Shown here piece after piece: positions 1 to 9,804 of a stretch of 64,000 nt of DNA (positions within the stretch are counted from its first letter, which is position 1; each line of letters starts with the position of its first letter). The stretch covers positions 992,001 through 1,056,000 of the forward strand of contig NZ_BKZW01000002.1 in assembly GCF_008974265.1 (NCBI RefSeq), read 5' to 3'. The position numbers and the translations under genes were made by a program. Below the pieces are notes generated by a model that saw nothing but the letters and a program-made list of their open reading frames with translations, did not search any database and was not told the DNA's origin. The DNA comes from Dictyobacter vulcani. GTDB taxonomy: Bacteria; Chloroflexota; Ktedonobacteria; Ktedonobacterales; Ktedonobacteraceae.

Positions 1-266
1 GCAATACCAGCCATCTCATCAATCAAATCCTGAGGATCAATCACGGTGCCGGTTCCCATGACGCAGATACAATTGGGATTAAAGATACCACAGGGTACCA
101 GGTGGAGCTTGAATTCACCATAGCTATTGACCACTGTGTGTCCTGCATTACCACCGCCCTGGAAGCGCATGCAGAGATCGGCCTCCTTGCTTAAAAGATC
201 GACAAGTTTGCCTTTACCCTCATCCCCCCACTGTGTGCCTACAACTACGGTTACTGTTCCAGCCAT
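1..266 (-). CDS. purA: Adenylosuccinate synthetase, N-terminal part (runs off the window)
   Basis: The reverse strand from the ATG at 266 reads MAGTVTVVVGTQWGDEGKGK followed by VDLL and, further on, a FQGGGNAGHTVV segment. The GTQWGDEGKGK GTP-binding loop and the GGxNAGHTV segment are hallmarks of adenylosuccinate synthetase. The enzyme joins IMP and aspartate using GTP, the first committed step from IMP to AMP, in the cytoplasm. The family is about 430 residues long, so only the first fifth is present. A purine-rich Shine-Dalgarno (AGGAGAGGAG) lies just upstream of the ATG. The gene starts only 5 bases after the stop of the TrmB-like regulator on the same strand, so the two may be cotranscribed. 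Identification is secure; completeness cannot be judged here. Confidence 0.96.
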   Translation of the reverse strand, partial: MAGTVTVVVGTQWGDEGKGKLVDLLSKEADLCMRFQGGGNAGHTVVNSYGEFKLHLVPCGIFNPNCICVMGTGTVIDPQDLIDEMAGI

Positions 267-271
267 AACGG

Positions 272-1162
272 CTACTCCTCTCCTAATTGCAATGCTTTTT
301 GCATCGATGTATATAGATTCGATGGCAGGCTGATTGGTTGTGATCCCATAGTTGTGATCGCGACCAGTTGCTCAGCGTCTTCGGTGGGCAGTAAGCCACG
401 GCGCAAATTCACCAGATGCGGACCAAAGGCGGCCTCAAGTTCCGGTGAAAGGTGTTCGTAGATCGCAGCCAGATACGCCTCGTCCCGAATAAACTTTTCT
501 ACCACACGTACCATTGTTCGATTCTGGGTGATTACGCCCGTCGCAGGTGCATCCAGGGACGCGACCAGGGCCTCTTCAAAGTCGATCGCCAGCGCAATCA
601 CATGGCCGCCCACGACTTTTTCGGGTCCCTCGTGCTGATAGATCCTGGCATAATCAGCACTGGCTTCACCAAAGAGATTTAAAATGACGGTGCAACCGCG
701 CTCACGTGCCGCCCGTAACACATCGGCGAAGCGTTCAAGATCTTCGGCCCACAGGCTGGCTGCGATACGATGTTGCGCCATGGTAATCAACTCACGCAAA
801 CGTGCCTCAATGCGTTGATAGTCATTGAGTTCCCAGAAGTGTCCTACCCCGTCAGGACGCTCAAGCGCAGCAAGTTGCTGCTCTACATCCTGACAGCGCT
901 GTATTGTCTCCTCCTGAATGCGCCGTAGCAAGCGAGCAGGAGGGACAGGAGCATAGCGCACCGGATCGGCGCTCACAGCAGTAACACGTTCCTTGGTAGT
1001 CATAGTTTCAAGCGCCTGATACGTGTTGGCCCGTGGCAGGCCCGTGCCCTTGCTGATCTCATAGCCCGTAGAGTGCGGATGCTGGAGCATGAAGATATAA
1101 ATTTGTGCTTCCGCTCCGGTAAATCCCAGATGTTTCAGCTCCTCAATGGTCGCGATACTCAC
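272..1162 (-). CDS. TrmB-family transcriptional regulator
   Basis: A 296-residue protein. The N-terminus (about residues 5-75) is a winged-helix domain of TrmB type: EELKHLGFTGAEAQIYIFML, then the recognition region YEISKGTGLPRANTYQALE. A coiled segment follows (about 85-115), then a C-terminal region resembling the TrmB effector-binding / phospholipase-D-like domain (about 125-260). Family members sense sugars or related metabolites and control transport and metabolic genes; the ligand here is unknown. I chose the GTG at 1162 because AAGGAGG sits 8 bases upstream; a longer open frame to 1216 has no such site. It lies directly upstream of purA on the same strand. A dyad at 1194-1213 lies in the probable promoter and could be its own operator. 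Confidence 0.85.
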   Translation of the reverse strand: MSIATIEELKHLGFTGAEAQIYIFMLQHPHSTGYEISKGTGLPRANTYQALETMTTKERVTAVSADPVRYAPVPPARLLRRIQEETIQRCQDVEQQLAALERPDGVGHFWELNDYQRIEARLRELITMAQHRIAASLWAEDLERFADVLRAARERGCTVILNLFGEASADYARIYQHEGPEKVVGGHVIALAIDFEEALVASLDAPATGVITQNRTMVRVVEKFIRDEAYLAAIYEHLSPELEAAFGPHLVNLRRGLLPTEDAEQLVAITTMGSQPISLPSNLYTSMQKALQLGEE

Positions 1163-1193
1163 GCGCCTGGCCTCCTTTCTCGATTCTACGATA

Positions 1194-1213
1194 GTAGTAG
1201 TATTTGCTACTAC
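1194..1213. promoter_or_regulatory. Dyad operator candidate upstream of the TrmB-like gene
   Basis: GTAGTAG and CTACTAC form perfect 7-bp arms around a 6-base spacer (TATTTG). The dyad lies about 30 bases upstream of the GTG start of the TrmB-like regulator, where autoregulatory TrmB sites are commonly found. Binding is inferred only from position and symmetry. Confidence 0.5.
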
Positions 1214-1343
1214 CAATAATAACTATAAGGATCAGGCTGTCATTTGTCAAGGGTAGGCAGTCTATAGTACGTGACCTTCTGGCTTGATTTTGGGTAGAAA
1301 GCATGTTAGGCTGATGACGTTATTAGCAGAAAAGGAAGCGTTT

Positions 1344-2150
1344 ATGTCTGAAGAACAAGTCATACAGGAAACTTCTACATTATGTACGCGTGAGAGTCTG
1401 GCAGCGGATCTGCGCCGACTGGGATTAAAAGCGGGCATGACCGTGCTTGTGCATACCTCATTACGTTCTCTGGGCTGGGTCTGTGGAAGTCCAGTTGCCG
1501 TGGTTGAAGCTTTGATGGATGTCGTAACCGCGTCCGGTACGCTGGTCATGCCAACGCAGACCGGCAATTATTCAGATCCAGCGAACTGGCAGCATCCGCC
1601 CGTTCCGCAACCCTGGTGGGATGTAATTTATGAAGCCATGCCAGCCTTCCGTCCTGAAGTCACACCATCACATAAGATGGGTGCCGTAGTTGAAGCTTTC
1701 CGGACGCATCCGGGTGTTGTGCGTAGCAATCATCCACAGGTCTCTTTTGCGGCGTGGGGGAAGCATGCAGAACAAATCATTGCCAACCATGCACTCGAAA
1801 ATGGACTTGGCGAGCAGTCGCCGCTGGCGCGTATGTATGATCTTGACGGCTATGCGCTCCTCCTGGGTGTCGGGTATGACAGCAATACCACCTTTCACCT
1901 GGCCGAGTATCGTGCCCCCGGGGCCCAAGAAGTACAGTTAGGGGCACCAATCATCGAAAATGGCACGCGTATCTGGAAACGCTTCAAGGACATCGAGCTT
2001 GACGCTGACATTTTTCCCGCCATTGGAGAAGAATTTGAGCACACCGGTCAGGTCTTGATCAATAAAGTTGGACAGGCCGATGCGCGCCTCTTACCACAAC
2101 GGGCTGGCGTTGATTTCGCCACCGAATGGTTGCGCCGCCACCGACTTTAA
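1344..2150 (+). CDS. Aminoglycoside N(3)-acetyltransferase (AAC(3)) family protein
   Basis: A 268-residue protein of the Antibiotic_NAT family. Recognisable segments are the N-terminal LRRLGLKAGMTVLVHTSLRS (strand and CoA-binding HTS loop), SGTLVMPTQTGNYSDP near residue 70, the TPSHKMGAVVEAFR region, RSNHPQVSFAAWG, and LLLGVGYDSNTTFHLAEYR. Characterised members acetylate the 3-amino group of 2-deoxystreptamine aminoglycosides with acetyl-CoA. Many chromosomal homologues have no proven drug substrate, so resistance is not established. I start at the ATG at 1344 (MSEEQ) because AAAAGGAAG precedes it; the frame stays open to 1284 without such a site. An IS66 element follows immediately after the TAA stop. 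The gene diverges from the TrmB-like regulator. Confidence 0.88.
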   Translation: MSEEQVIQETSTLCTRESLAADLRRLGLKAGMTVLVHTSLRSLGWVCGSPVAVVEALMDVVTASGTLVMPTQTGNYSDPANWQHPPVPQPWWDVIYEAMPAFRPEVTPSHKMGAVVEAFRTHPGVVRSNHPQVSFAAWGKHAEQIIANHALENGLGEQSPLARMYDLDGYALLLGVGYDSNTTFHLAEYRAPGAQEVQLGAPIIENGTRIWKRFKDIELDADIFPAIGEEFEHTGQVLINKVGQADARLLPQRAGVDFATEWLRRHRL

Positions 2151-2158
2151 AACGAATC

Positions 2159-3706
2159 GTAACTGCTCAGGACCCAGCTTCCCAAGCAATGGGAAGCGGG
2201 GAACCTTGAAAGACAGCAGCAAGGGCGTCGAGCATGGAATGCCCTTGCTTACGCATGGTGCTCAAATAACTGCGAATGGTACAGAAGGCAGTGGCACCCG
2301 CATCGCTGCGAAAGGTCCGGAAATCTTTTGCTGCACCTTGATCATGCGTAAGTCGCGCTCCGCTAGATTGTTGGTAAAGGGCACGGTCAAGTCATCCACA
2401 AAAGCGAGCACTTGATCGGCGCGGTGGAGGAAGGCATCAAGGAGATTTTTGCCAGGATCTTGTTTGGGACGACCCCGTTTGCGGGCGGCGGTGGGCTCCG
2501 GTGGCGGGTGCGCCTCATCCCAGGCACGATAGCCACGCCCAATCACCTCAAAATACGCAGCCAACCAGCGTGTGCGGATCGCTGGATCAAGGGTCTTTTG
2601 ACCACAGGCGCGCGCCTGCTTGGTCGCCTCACTTAGTTCAAGCAAGACAATGTACATCTCTTGCGCCCATGGTTGTTTTTCTTCTTCTGCAACAAACAAG
2701 CAATCACGCAACAGATGGGCTCCACACAGGCTATGCTCACAGCGATACTGATCATAGCTTTTCCAGCGATCGTGCACGAGCCGACCCGTGTAAAGAGGCA
2801 GCAGTCCCATCTCATTCATGGCCTCATGCCCTCGCTTGCGATGCCAGTGGTAGATCGTAAGAGCACGTGTGCTCACAACGTGAAACCAATGCAAGATCCC
2901 CTCAATACGACCACCCGTCTCGTCCACATGGGCCAGTCGGCTCTGCAGCACGAGTCGTTCAAGGGCTTGCTGCGTCAAGGACAAGTTCTTGGCTGCCTCA
3001 CGCACCCAATTGACGATGCTCCCTTCACTCACGGTGCCTAAATGCAGATCAGCAAAGAGTTCGGTGATCCTTTCGAGAGGCAAGAGCTGGAATTGGGAAA
3101 GATAGACGGCCAACCCTCGCACATTGGGACCATACTGGGCTGCTGCATCCACTCCTGGGGGAAAGTTCCCGCAGGATCGCCCACCACATCTGGGACAGAT
3201 CTGCTCGATCTGCTGATGTTCCCTCACCTGCAAACGCAGGGGTGGCAACTCATGCACTTGACGACGTTCCTTCAGCACCCCTACTGTCTGCGATAAGGGG
3301 TGCTGACAGTGCTGGCAGTCTCTGGCTCGGTGCTCAATCACCTCATCTGGCGTTTCCACCTGAGCCAATTGATGACCGCTGTGACCCTTTTGCCCTCCAC
3401 TCTTTTTCTGGCTTTTCTCTCGCCGTTTTTGCTGGCGCTTGTACCCATCGCTGGAAGGAGGTTTACTACTATTGCGGCTGTCTTTGGCCAACCGTTTTTC
3501 CAGTTCCAGATTGCGCAGACGCTCTTTGAGCAACTGCCCTCGCAGTTCCTCGATGTGCTGATCTTGCTGTTTCACCTTCTCTTGCAGTTCGCTGTATGCG
3601 ATTTTCAACTCGCGAAATGCGCTTTGTAGCTCCCTAACGTCTTCTTCTCTCATGTTCACATTTTATCAGCTTTTCCCTTTGTGGAAAAGGGGTTCTGAGT
3701 AGTTAC
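2159..3706 (-). mobile_element. IS66-family insertion sequence, complete ends with 8-bp target duplication
   Basis: The left end (2159-2175, GTAACTGCTCAGGACCC) and the reverse complement of the right end (3690-3706, GTAACTACTCAGAACCC) match at 15 of 17 positions and begin with GTAA, as IS66 ends do. Both ends are flanked by the identical octamer AACGAATC (2151-2158 and 3707-3714), the 8-bp target duplication usual for IS66. The 1548-bp element carries a single transposase gene without tnpA/tnpB helpers, like the ISBst12-type subgroup. The insertion point is the first base after the AAC(3) stop codon. Confidence 0.94.
2167..3659 (-). pseudogene. tnpC: IS66-family transposase (TnpC), frameshifted near its C-terminus
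   Basis: The frame has the IS66 TnpC architecture. It has an N-terminal coiled coil (about residues 5-60), a basic SRNSSKPPSSDGYKR segment, a zinc-binding region (CQHCQHP, then CPRCGG near residue 155), and a DDE catalytic domain with HVDETGGRIEG, the YDQYRCEHSLCGAHLLRD segment and VPFTNNLAERDLR. Near 2310-2321 the expected KISGTFRSDAGATAFCTIRS is split. The frame reads KISGPFAAM and stops at 2262, while the continuation (TFRSDAGATAFCTIRSYLST through DALAAVFQGSPLP) lies in another frame and stops at 2167. Adding one base restores it. The start is the GTG at 3659 or the ATG at 3653; I see no clear ribosome-binding site. Either a dead copy or a sequencing error. Confidence 0.9.
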
Positions 3707-3745
3707 AACGAATCATTACTTCAAATGACCAATAAAAGCGAAAAC

Positions 3746-3884
3746 GTAGGTTCGACCCTTGAGGTCGATTATTAACCTTGCTCCACGCAACCATCCCTCC
3801 AGAGGAGATCACGTAAAGCAAGGCGATCTCCTTCGGGGCGAGGATATCATGATGTAACCAATTGGCCGCAAGAGCCAAACCTAC
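3746..3884. repeat. R3 element, diverged copy
   Basis: The segment starts GTAGGTTCGACCCTTGAGG and ends in a degenerate inverted copy (CCAAACCTAC). It shares with the copy at 8413-8573 the opening, a CTCCACG...CCTCC...GATCACG core and an AGGATATCATG block in the same order. No coding frame is evident. It fills the gap between the IS66 element and the ABC permease. Confidence 0.65.
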
Positions 3885-3892
3885 GACGGTTT

Positions 3893-5542
3893 TTATCGGC
3901 CAATATCCTTGCGTACAAAGCGTGCGGACGCCAGGATCAGTGCTACGATGGCTACGGCGAGCACACCGAGGGTATTCCAGAGCGGCAGTCCGTGCAGTAG
4001 TGGTGTACCATAGTAATAGAGCGCGGAGAGCCGTAGCGTACTATCCGACATGTTTAGCTCTGGCCCGACAAAGCTGATAAAAAACCAGATGACGAGTAAG
4101 AAACTTAAGATGCCAGTGTCCAGCGCGGTACTCAACCAGCCAGAGAACAGGTAGCCGAACGCCGCCATGAGCAGTCCCAGTGGAATAATCGAAAGCGTGG
4201 CGGCCGCCAGATTGCCAACGTCAAGTTTGAGTCCGGTGGCTGTCGAAGCCAGCACGGTGGCTGCTAGCGTGAGCAGACTCATAATTACTACGGCGGTGGT
4301 GAGCGCGCCAAAGCGTGCCAGCAAGACGGTCAGGCGTGATTGTGGTGTGGCCAGCACCAGTTCCTGCAGTCCATCTTCTTCATCTGCGGACCAGCGACTG
4401 GCCTGCGTCACGGCAAAGGCCATCATGAGCAAGGGCAACAGGATGAAGAGGGCGCTGAGAATGGTTGCGTTGGTGTTAATATCGCCGCCGCCAACTTTTG
4501 TCAGAAAGCCTTTGAGCAAGGGTGAACTGGTGTAAAGGGTGGCCATCTTCTCCTCAGTTTGTTGGACCACCACTACCATCCAGGCGGCAAATCCAGCGAT
4601 ACCCAGTGTCCACCAGCAGGCGGGCGCAATGATCATGCCCAGACTACGGGTATAGATTGAGCGCAGTGACCAGGCATTGACTGGTAGGGCATATGCTGGC
4701 TGGCTGGCTCGTTCAGGGGGGCGTAGCCAGCGCGGTATGGCGACGGTCCCGCCGATATCACGCCGTTCGAATAAGACGAGCGCGACCCCGCTTAGTAGAA
4801 TGTTCAGGGCCAGTAACACGAGGAGTGCGCCAGGATGGACGCCATATTTAGGGATGATGGCTTTGCTGAGATTGTAGTAATAGATGGGCGAAAGGCGACT
4901 GAACCAATCGGTATCGGGAATGATCCGATGGACCATGTCTATGATGATGAAGACCAGCAATAAGCCGCCGGTCAGGCCAGCCGCCGTACTGCGTTCCTGG
5001 GTGAACTGAGAGATCAGCAAGGCGAGAGAGCCGAAGACGCCGCAGACGAGTACTATGTTCAGTCCAAAGAGCAGGGAATCGCCCAGACCAAAGTCGGCAT
5101 TGACATGATTGCCGCCAGCAAATGTCAGGAGTCCAATGATCAGGCCCATGCCAGCGAGTGCCGTCCAGACAGCGGCCAGTTTCTCCAATGCGACGCGTCG
5201 GCGTCCACGGGGCAGGGATAGCAAGACATCCAGGGTGCCACGTTCCTCTTCACCACGGAGCAGACGGCTACACGCCAGGAGTGGCCAGAGGGCCACAATT
5301 AAGATGGTAAAGCCATATTTAAAGGTGGCGTATCCTCCGGGCGTATCTACCGCAACCGGCTCGGCAAGCCAGGCGAAGGAACTGGATAGGCTGACGAGGG
5401 AGGCGCGTGCCTGTGGAGTTTCTACCAGCGCGGGATAGGCCGACAACACAGCATACAGGAGCAGACCCATACCCAGGCCCCAACCCAGAATGGCGATGCG
5501 GGCCTCGCGCAGGGTTTTGAGATAGACGCTAGTGAACCACAT
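3893..5542 (-). CDS. ABC-2 type exporter permease with two tandem membrane halves
   Basis: A 549-residue membrane protein with about 12 predicted transmembrane segments in two halves of six. One half begins near residue 15 (AILGWGLGMGLLLYAVLSAY), the other near residue 310 (MIIAPACWWTLGIAGFAAWM). Each half carries an exporter-type cytoplasmic loop, seen as EEERGTLDVLLSLPRGRR and DEEDGLQELVLATPQSR. Such fused permeases pair with a DrrA/CcmA-like ATPase and usually export drugs, lipids or antimicrobial peptides; the substrate is unknown. The ATG at 5542 follows AAGGAGG by a few bases and overlaps the 3' end of the ATPase gene by 14 bases, so the two are translationally coupled. Confidence 0.88.
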   Translation of the reverse strand: MWFTSVYLKTLREARIAILGWGLGMGLLLYAVLSAYPALVETPQARASLVSLSSSFAWLAEPVAVDTPGGYATFKYGFTILIVALWPLLACSRLLRGEEERGTLDVLLSLPRGRRRVALEKLAAVWTALAGMGLIIGLLTFAGGNHVNADFGLGDSLLFGLNIVLVCGVFGSLALLISQFTQERSTAAGLTGGLLLVFIIIDMVHRIIPDTDWFSRLSPIYYYNLSKAIIPKYGVHPGALLVLLALNILLSGVALVLFERRDIGGTVAIPRWLRPPERASQPAYALPVNAWSLRSIYTRSLGMIIAPACWWTLGIAGFAAWMVVVVQQTEEKMATLYTSSPLLKGFLTKVGGGDINTNATILSALFILLPLLMMAFAVTQASRWSADEEDGLQELVLATPQSRLTVLLARFGALTTAVVIMSLLTLAATVLASTATGLKLDVGNLAAATLSIIPLGLLMAAFGYLFSGWLSTALDTGILSFLLVIWFFISFVGPELNMSDSTLRLSALYYYGTPLLHGLPLWNTLGVLAVAIVALILASARFVRKDIGR

Positions 5543-6458
5543 GAGAAGCCTCCTTGACAGGCTGGCCGTCGTTTTCATAATAGTGCATGAAGATATCTTC
5601 CAGGCTGGGTTCGTGACTGTTCAAGGAAACAACGGAATACTGAGCAGCTGCTTTGACGACCGCATCGGCTGGACCTTGCACTGATAGGTGCAACGTGTGT
5701 CCATCGGCCAGTGTATCCACTTTCTCCACTCCTGTCAGTCCCTTGAAGGCTTCGCTGGATACCGGCTCGGCAAAGATAATCGTGATCTCGTGGCGTTTGA
5801 TATCCTTGAGGTCCTCGATCAGCCCCACGCGGACGATCTGGCCTTCGCGGATGATCGCGACGCGATTGCAGGTTTGCTCCACTTCAGTCAGGATATGGGA
5901 AGAGAGAAAGACCGTGCAGCCAGCGTTACGCACCTCTTCAAGCATGCGGTCAAATTCCTGCTGATGCAATGGATCCAGTCCGCTGGTTGGCTCATCCAGG
6001 ATCAACAGGCGTGGACGATGCATAAAAGCTTGAATGATACCGAGCTTGCGTTTGTTGCCACTGGAATACTGACGCGATTTGCGACTGGGATCAAAGTTTA
6101 GACGGGCGATCAATTGTTTGAGATAGGCTTGATCGACGCCGCCGCGCAGATGTCCAAAATACTCCAGGATCTGTCCACCAGTCAATCTGGGATCCAATGC
6201 GAGCTCGCCCGGTAGGTAGCCAACCAGCCGCTTGATCTCTACGGATTGCTGCCAGACATCCAGTCCGGCAATGCTTGCCGTACCCGAGTTGGCACGTAGC
6301 AGCGCCATAAGCAGACGAATCGTTGTTGATTTACCCGCACCATTGGGACCGAGAAAGCCAAAGACCTCGCCCTCTGCCACCTGAAACGATACATCGTTAA
6401 TGCCGCGCTTGTTGCCGTAGCGCTTGGTCAGGCTGTTTACTTCGATCATCTCCGTCAT
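5529..6458 (-). CDS. ABC transporter ATP-binding protein (exporter type)
   Basis: A 309-residue nucleotide-binding protein. It has the Walker A motif GPNGAGKST (about residue 38), Q-loop region VGYLPGELALDPRLTG, the signature YSSGNKRKLGIIQA (SSGNK in place of the usual LSGGQ), Walker B LLILDEPTSGLD and the switch histidine in FLSSHIL. A C-terminal extension of about 90 residues (IIFAEPVSSEAFKG onward) is typical of DrrA-like exporter ATPases. It powers the permease encoded directly downstream. The ATG at 6458 (MTEMIE) is preceded by AGAGG at 8 bases; the longer open frame to 6509 lacks a site. A strong promoter with an overlapping dyad lies at 6577-6642. Confidence 0.94.
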   Translation of the reverse strand: MTEMIEVNSLTKRYGNKRGINDVSFQVAEGEVFGFLGPNGAGKSTTIRLLMALLRANSGTASIAGLDVWQQSVEIKRLVGYLPGELALDPRLTGGQILEYFGHLRGGVDQAYLKQLIARLNFDPSRKSRQYSSGNKRKLGIIQAFMHRPRLLILDEPTSGLDPLHQQEFDRMLEEVRNAGCTVFLSSHILTEVEQTCNRVAIIREGQIVRVGLIEDLKDIKRHEITIIFAEPVSSEAFKGLTGVEKVDTLADGHTLHLSVQGPADAVVKAAAQYSVVSLNSHEPSLEDIFMHYYENDGQPVKEASHVVH

Positions 6459-6576
6459 ATCATTTTCCTCTGGGGTCTTAAAACCTCTTTTTATAAATAA
6501 TAAGTTCACTATTCAAGACAAAACGTGAATGCGTGGGAAAGCAATGCATGGATAAGGCGTGCTCTCGTTTCCCACC

Positions 6577-6642
6577 ATTTTTATAAACAGAGTATCGGTT
6601 TATTTATAAAAATAGTATAGGTTATGGATACGTTTTTGTCAA
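6577..6642 (-). promoter_or_regulatory. Sigma-70-type promoter with overlapping operator for the ABC exporter
   Basis: On the reverse strand TTGACA (6642-6637) and TATACT (6619-6614) are separated by exactly 17 bases. Immediately downstream, where transcription would start, ATTTTTATAAA (6577-6587) and TTTATAAAAAT (6603-6613) form perfect 11-bp inverted arms. Another TTTATAAA core sits in the leader near 6489. A repressor bound here would block initiation. No regulator gene lies beside the operon, so the binding protein is unknown. Confidence 0.72.
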
Positions 6643-6677
6643 TGGAAAGCCATGCAGCAGATGTATTTTTTATAAAA

Positions 6678-6720
6678 AGAGAGTGTCCCTTTTGACATTT
6701 GGCAAAAAGGGACACTCTCT
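6678..6720 (-). terminator. Rho-independent terminator after atpD
   Basis: AGAGAGTGTCCCTTTT (6678-6693) and AAAAGGGACACTCTCT (6705-6720) form a perfect 16-bp stem with an 11-base loop. Reading on the minus strand it is followed by a T-rich stretch and lies 26 bases after the atpD stop. Confidence 0.88.
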
Positions 6721-6746
6721 TGCTATAGAGCCAGTGTCTGCACAGA

Positions 6747-8686
<1,940 letters not shown>

Positions 8687-8745
8687 GATCAGTGCACGTC
8701 CAAGCAGGCAACACGAAGAGAAGAAGGGGTCCTCGCCCCCAGGGA

Positions 8746-9152
8746 CAATACTTTTCGGTTAAGCATTTTGTGACCATAAAAAATATTGTGGAGAAAAGCA
8801 GCGAATCATACGTGGAGAGGGCGCCACACGCGGAGGCCGGCATGCGGCGTTCTTGTGGAGCGAGGTGCTCAAAGAGCATCGCATGCCTGTGGCGCCTACA
8901 CCGAGACGGATCGTGTTTCGTGATCCTCTTGGAGAAGGATCCACGCGATCTCCCACCACGTTGCTGCGCGAGCAGGCCACGGCCACAGCACCCACGATCC
9001 CTGTAGGCGCCACAGCACTGCGCGTCGTTCGAGCATGCTGGCCTGCGCAAATGCAGCAGTGCGGCCTCCGCGTGTGGCGCCCTCTCCACGTACACCTTGC
9101 TTGCTGGTCACGTCGAACCATCTCTCAACGTAGCGCTAAACGAAAAGTATTG
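8746..9152. mobile_element. R1 non-autonomous element, copy 1, with 11-bp target duplication
   Basis: A 407-bp element. Its ends are CAATACTTTTCG and, inverted, CGAAAAGTATTG, and it is flanked by the direct repeat GCCCCCAGGGA at 8735-8745 and 9153-9163. Inside are long inverted arms (GTGGAGAGGGCGCCACACGC and complement) and a second nested pair around TGTGGCGCCTACA. Copies 2 and 3 lie at 17915-18316 and 58708-59117 with different flanking 11-mers. Open frames inside it are not kept between copies, so it is non-coding. Confidence 0.88.
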
Positions 9153-9290
9153 GCCCCCAGGGACATGCCCACATTGTACCGACAGGCCGCAGCGAGCAGC
9201 GCTGCCGGTACAATGTGGGTGATATAGACAAAATTTCCGGCTATAACATATACTTATAGGTAAAATTAACTAGAAAGGCCAGAAACGTTT

Positions 9291-9761
9291 ATGTCGTTAA
9301 GGAAAGTTAAGAGTAGCGATATTCCGGAAATTGTCGATTTAGCCGAGCGGCGTCGGTTGCAGTATCAGGAGTACCAGCCCATATTCTGGCGTAAGGCAGA
9401 TGATTCACGCGAGAAACACATTCCGTTTTTGACCAGTTTGTTGACACGTGAGGATGTGATCTTTCTGGTGCATGAGAGCGCAGGCCAGATTGATGGCTTT
9501 ATCATTGCTGATTTTGTGCCAGCGCCACCTGTCTATAATCCTGGTGGACCAACCTGTCGGGTAGACGACTACTGTACTGCTTCCGCCAATCTATGGGAGA
9601 CGGTGGGGCAGGAGTTGCTGGACGAAGTTATCAGGCTGGCTAAAGCGCGTGGGGCAGCCCAGAATGTGGTCGTCTGCGGTCATCTGGATGAGCCCAAGCG
9701 TGCTATGTTGCGCCAGCATGGCTACACCATTGCTTCCGAATGGTATGTGCGTGAGCTCTAG
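9291..9761 (+). CDS. GNAT-family N-acetyltransferase
   Basis: A 156-residue protein of GNAT type. The N-terminal strand/helix MSLRKVKSSDIPEIVDLAERR is followed by a central FLVHESAGQIDGFIIADF strand pair and a C-terminal NVVVCGHLDEPKRAMLRQHG helix and strand that corresponds to the asparagine-helix end of the fold. The acetyl-CoA loop (usually Q/RxxGxG/A) is weak here, around ETVGQELLDEVIRLAKARGA, so enzymatic activity is likely but not certain. The acceptor is unknown. The ATG at 9291 has AGAAAGG about 10 bases upstream. The gene stands alone, with the R1 copy upstream and a convergent regulator downstream. Confidence 0.75.
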   Translation: MSLRKVKSSDIPEIVDLAERRRLQYQEYQPIFWRKADDSREKHIPFLTSLLTREDVIFLVHESAGQIDGFIIADFVPAPPVYNPGGPTCRVDDYCTASANLWETVGQELLDEVIRLAKARGAAQNVVVCGHLDEPKRAMLRQHGYTIASEWYVREL

Positions 9762-9804
9762 TTTCGTTGTGGAGAAATTTCTATGTGTGCGCTGGATGGT
9801 CCGG

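Noticed and set aside
2501-3041. Forward-strand open frames of 119-126 codons within the IS66 region
   Set aside because: They lie antisense to the recognised transposase and have no family features.
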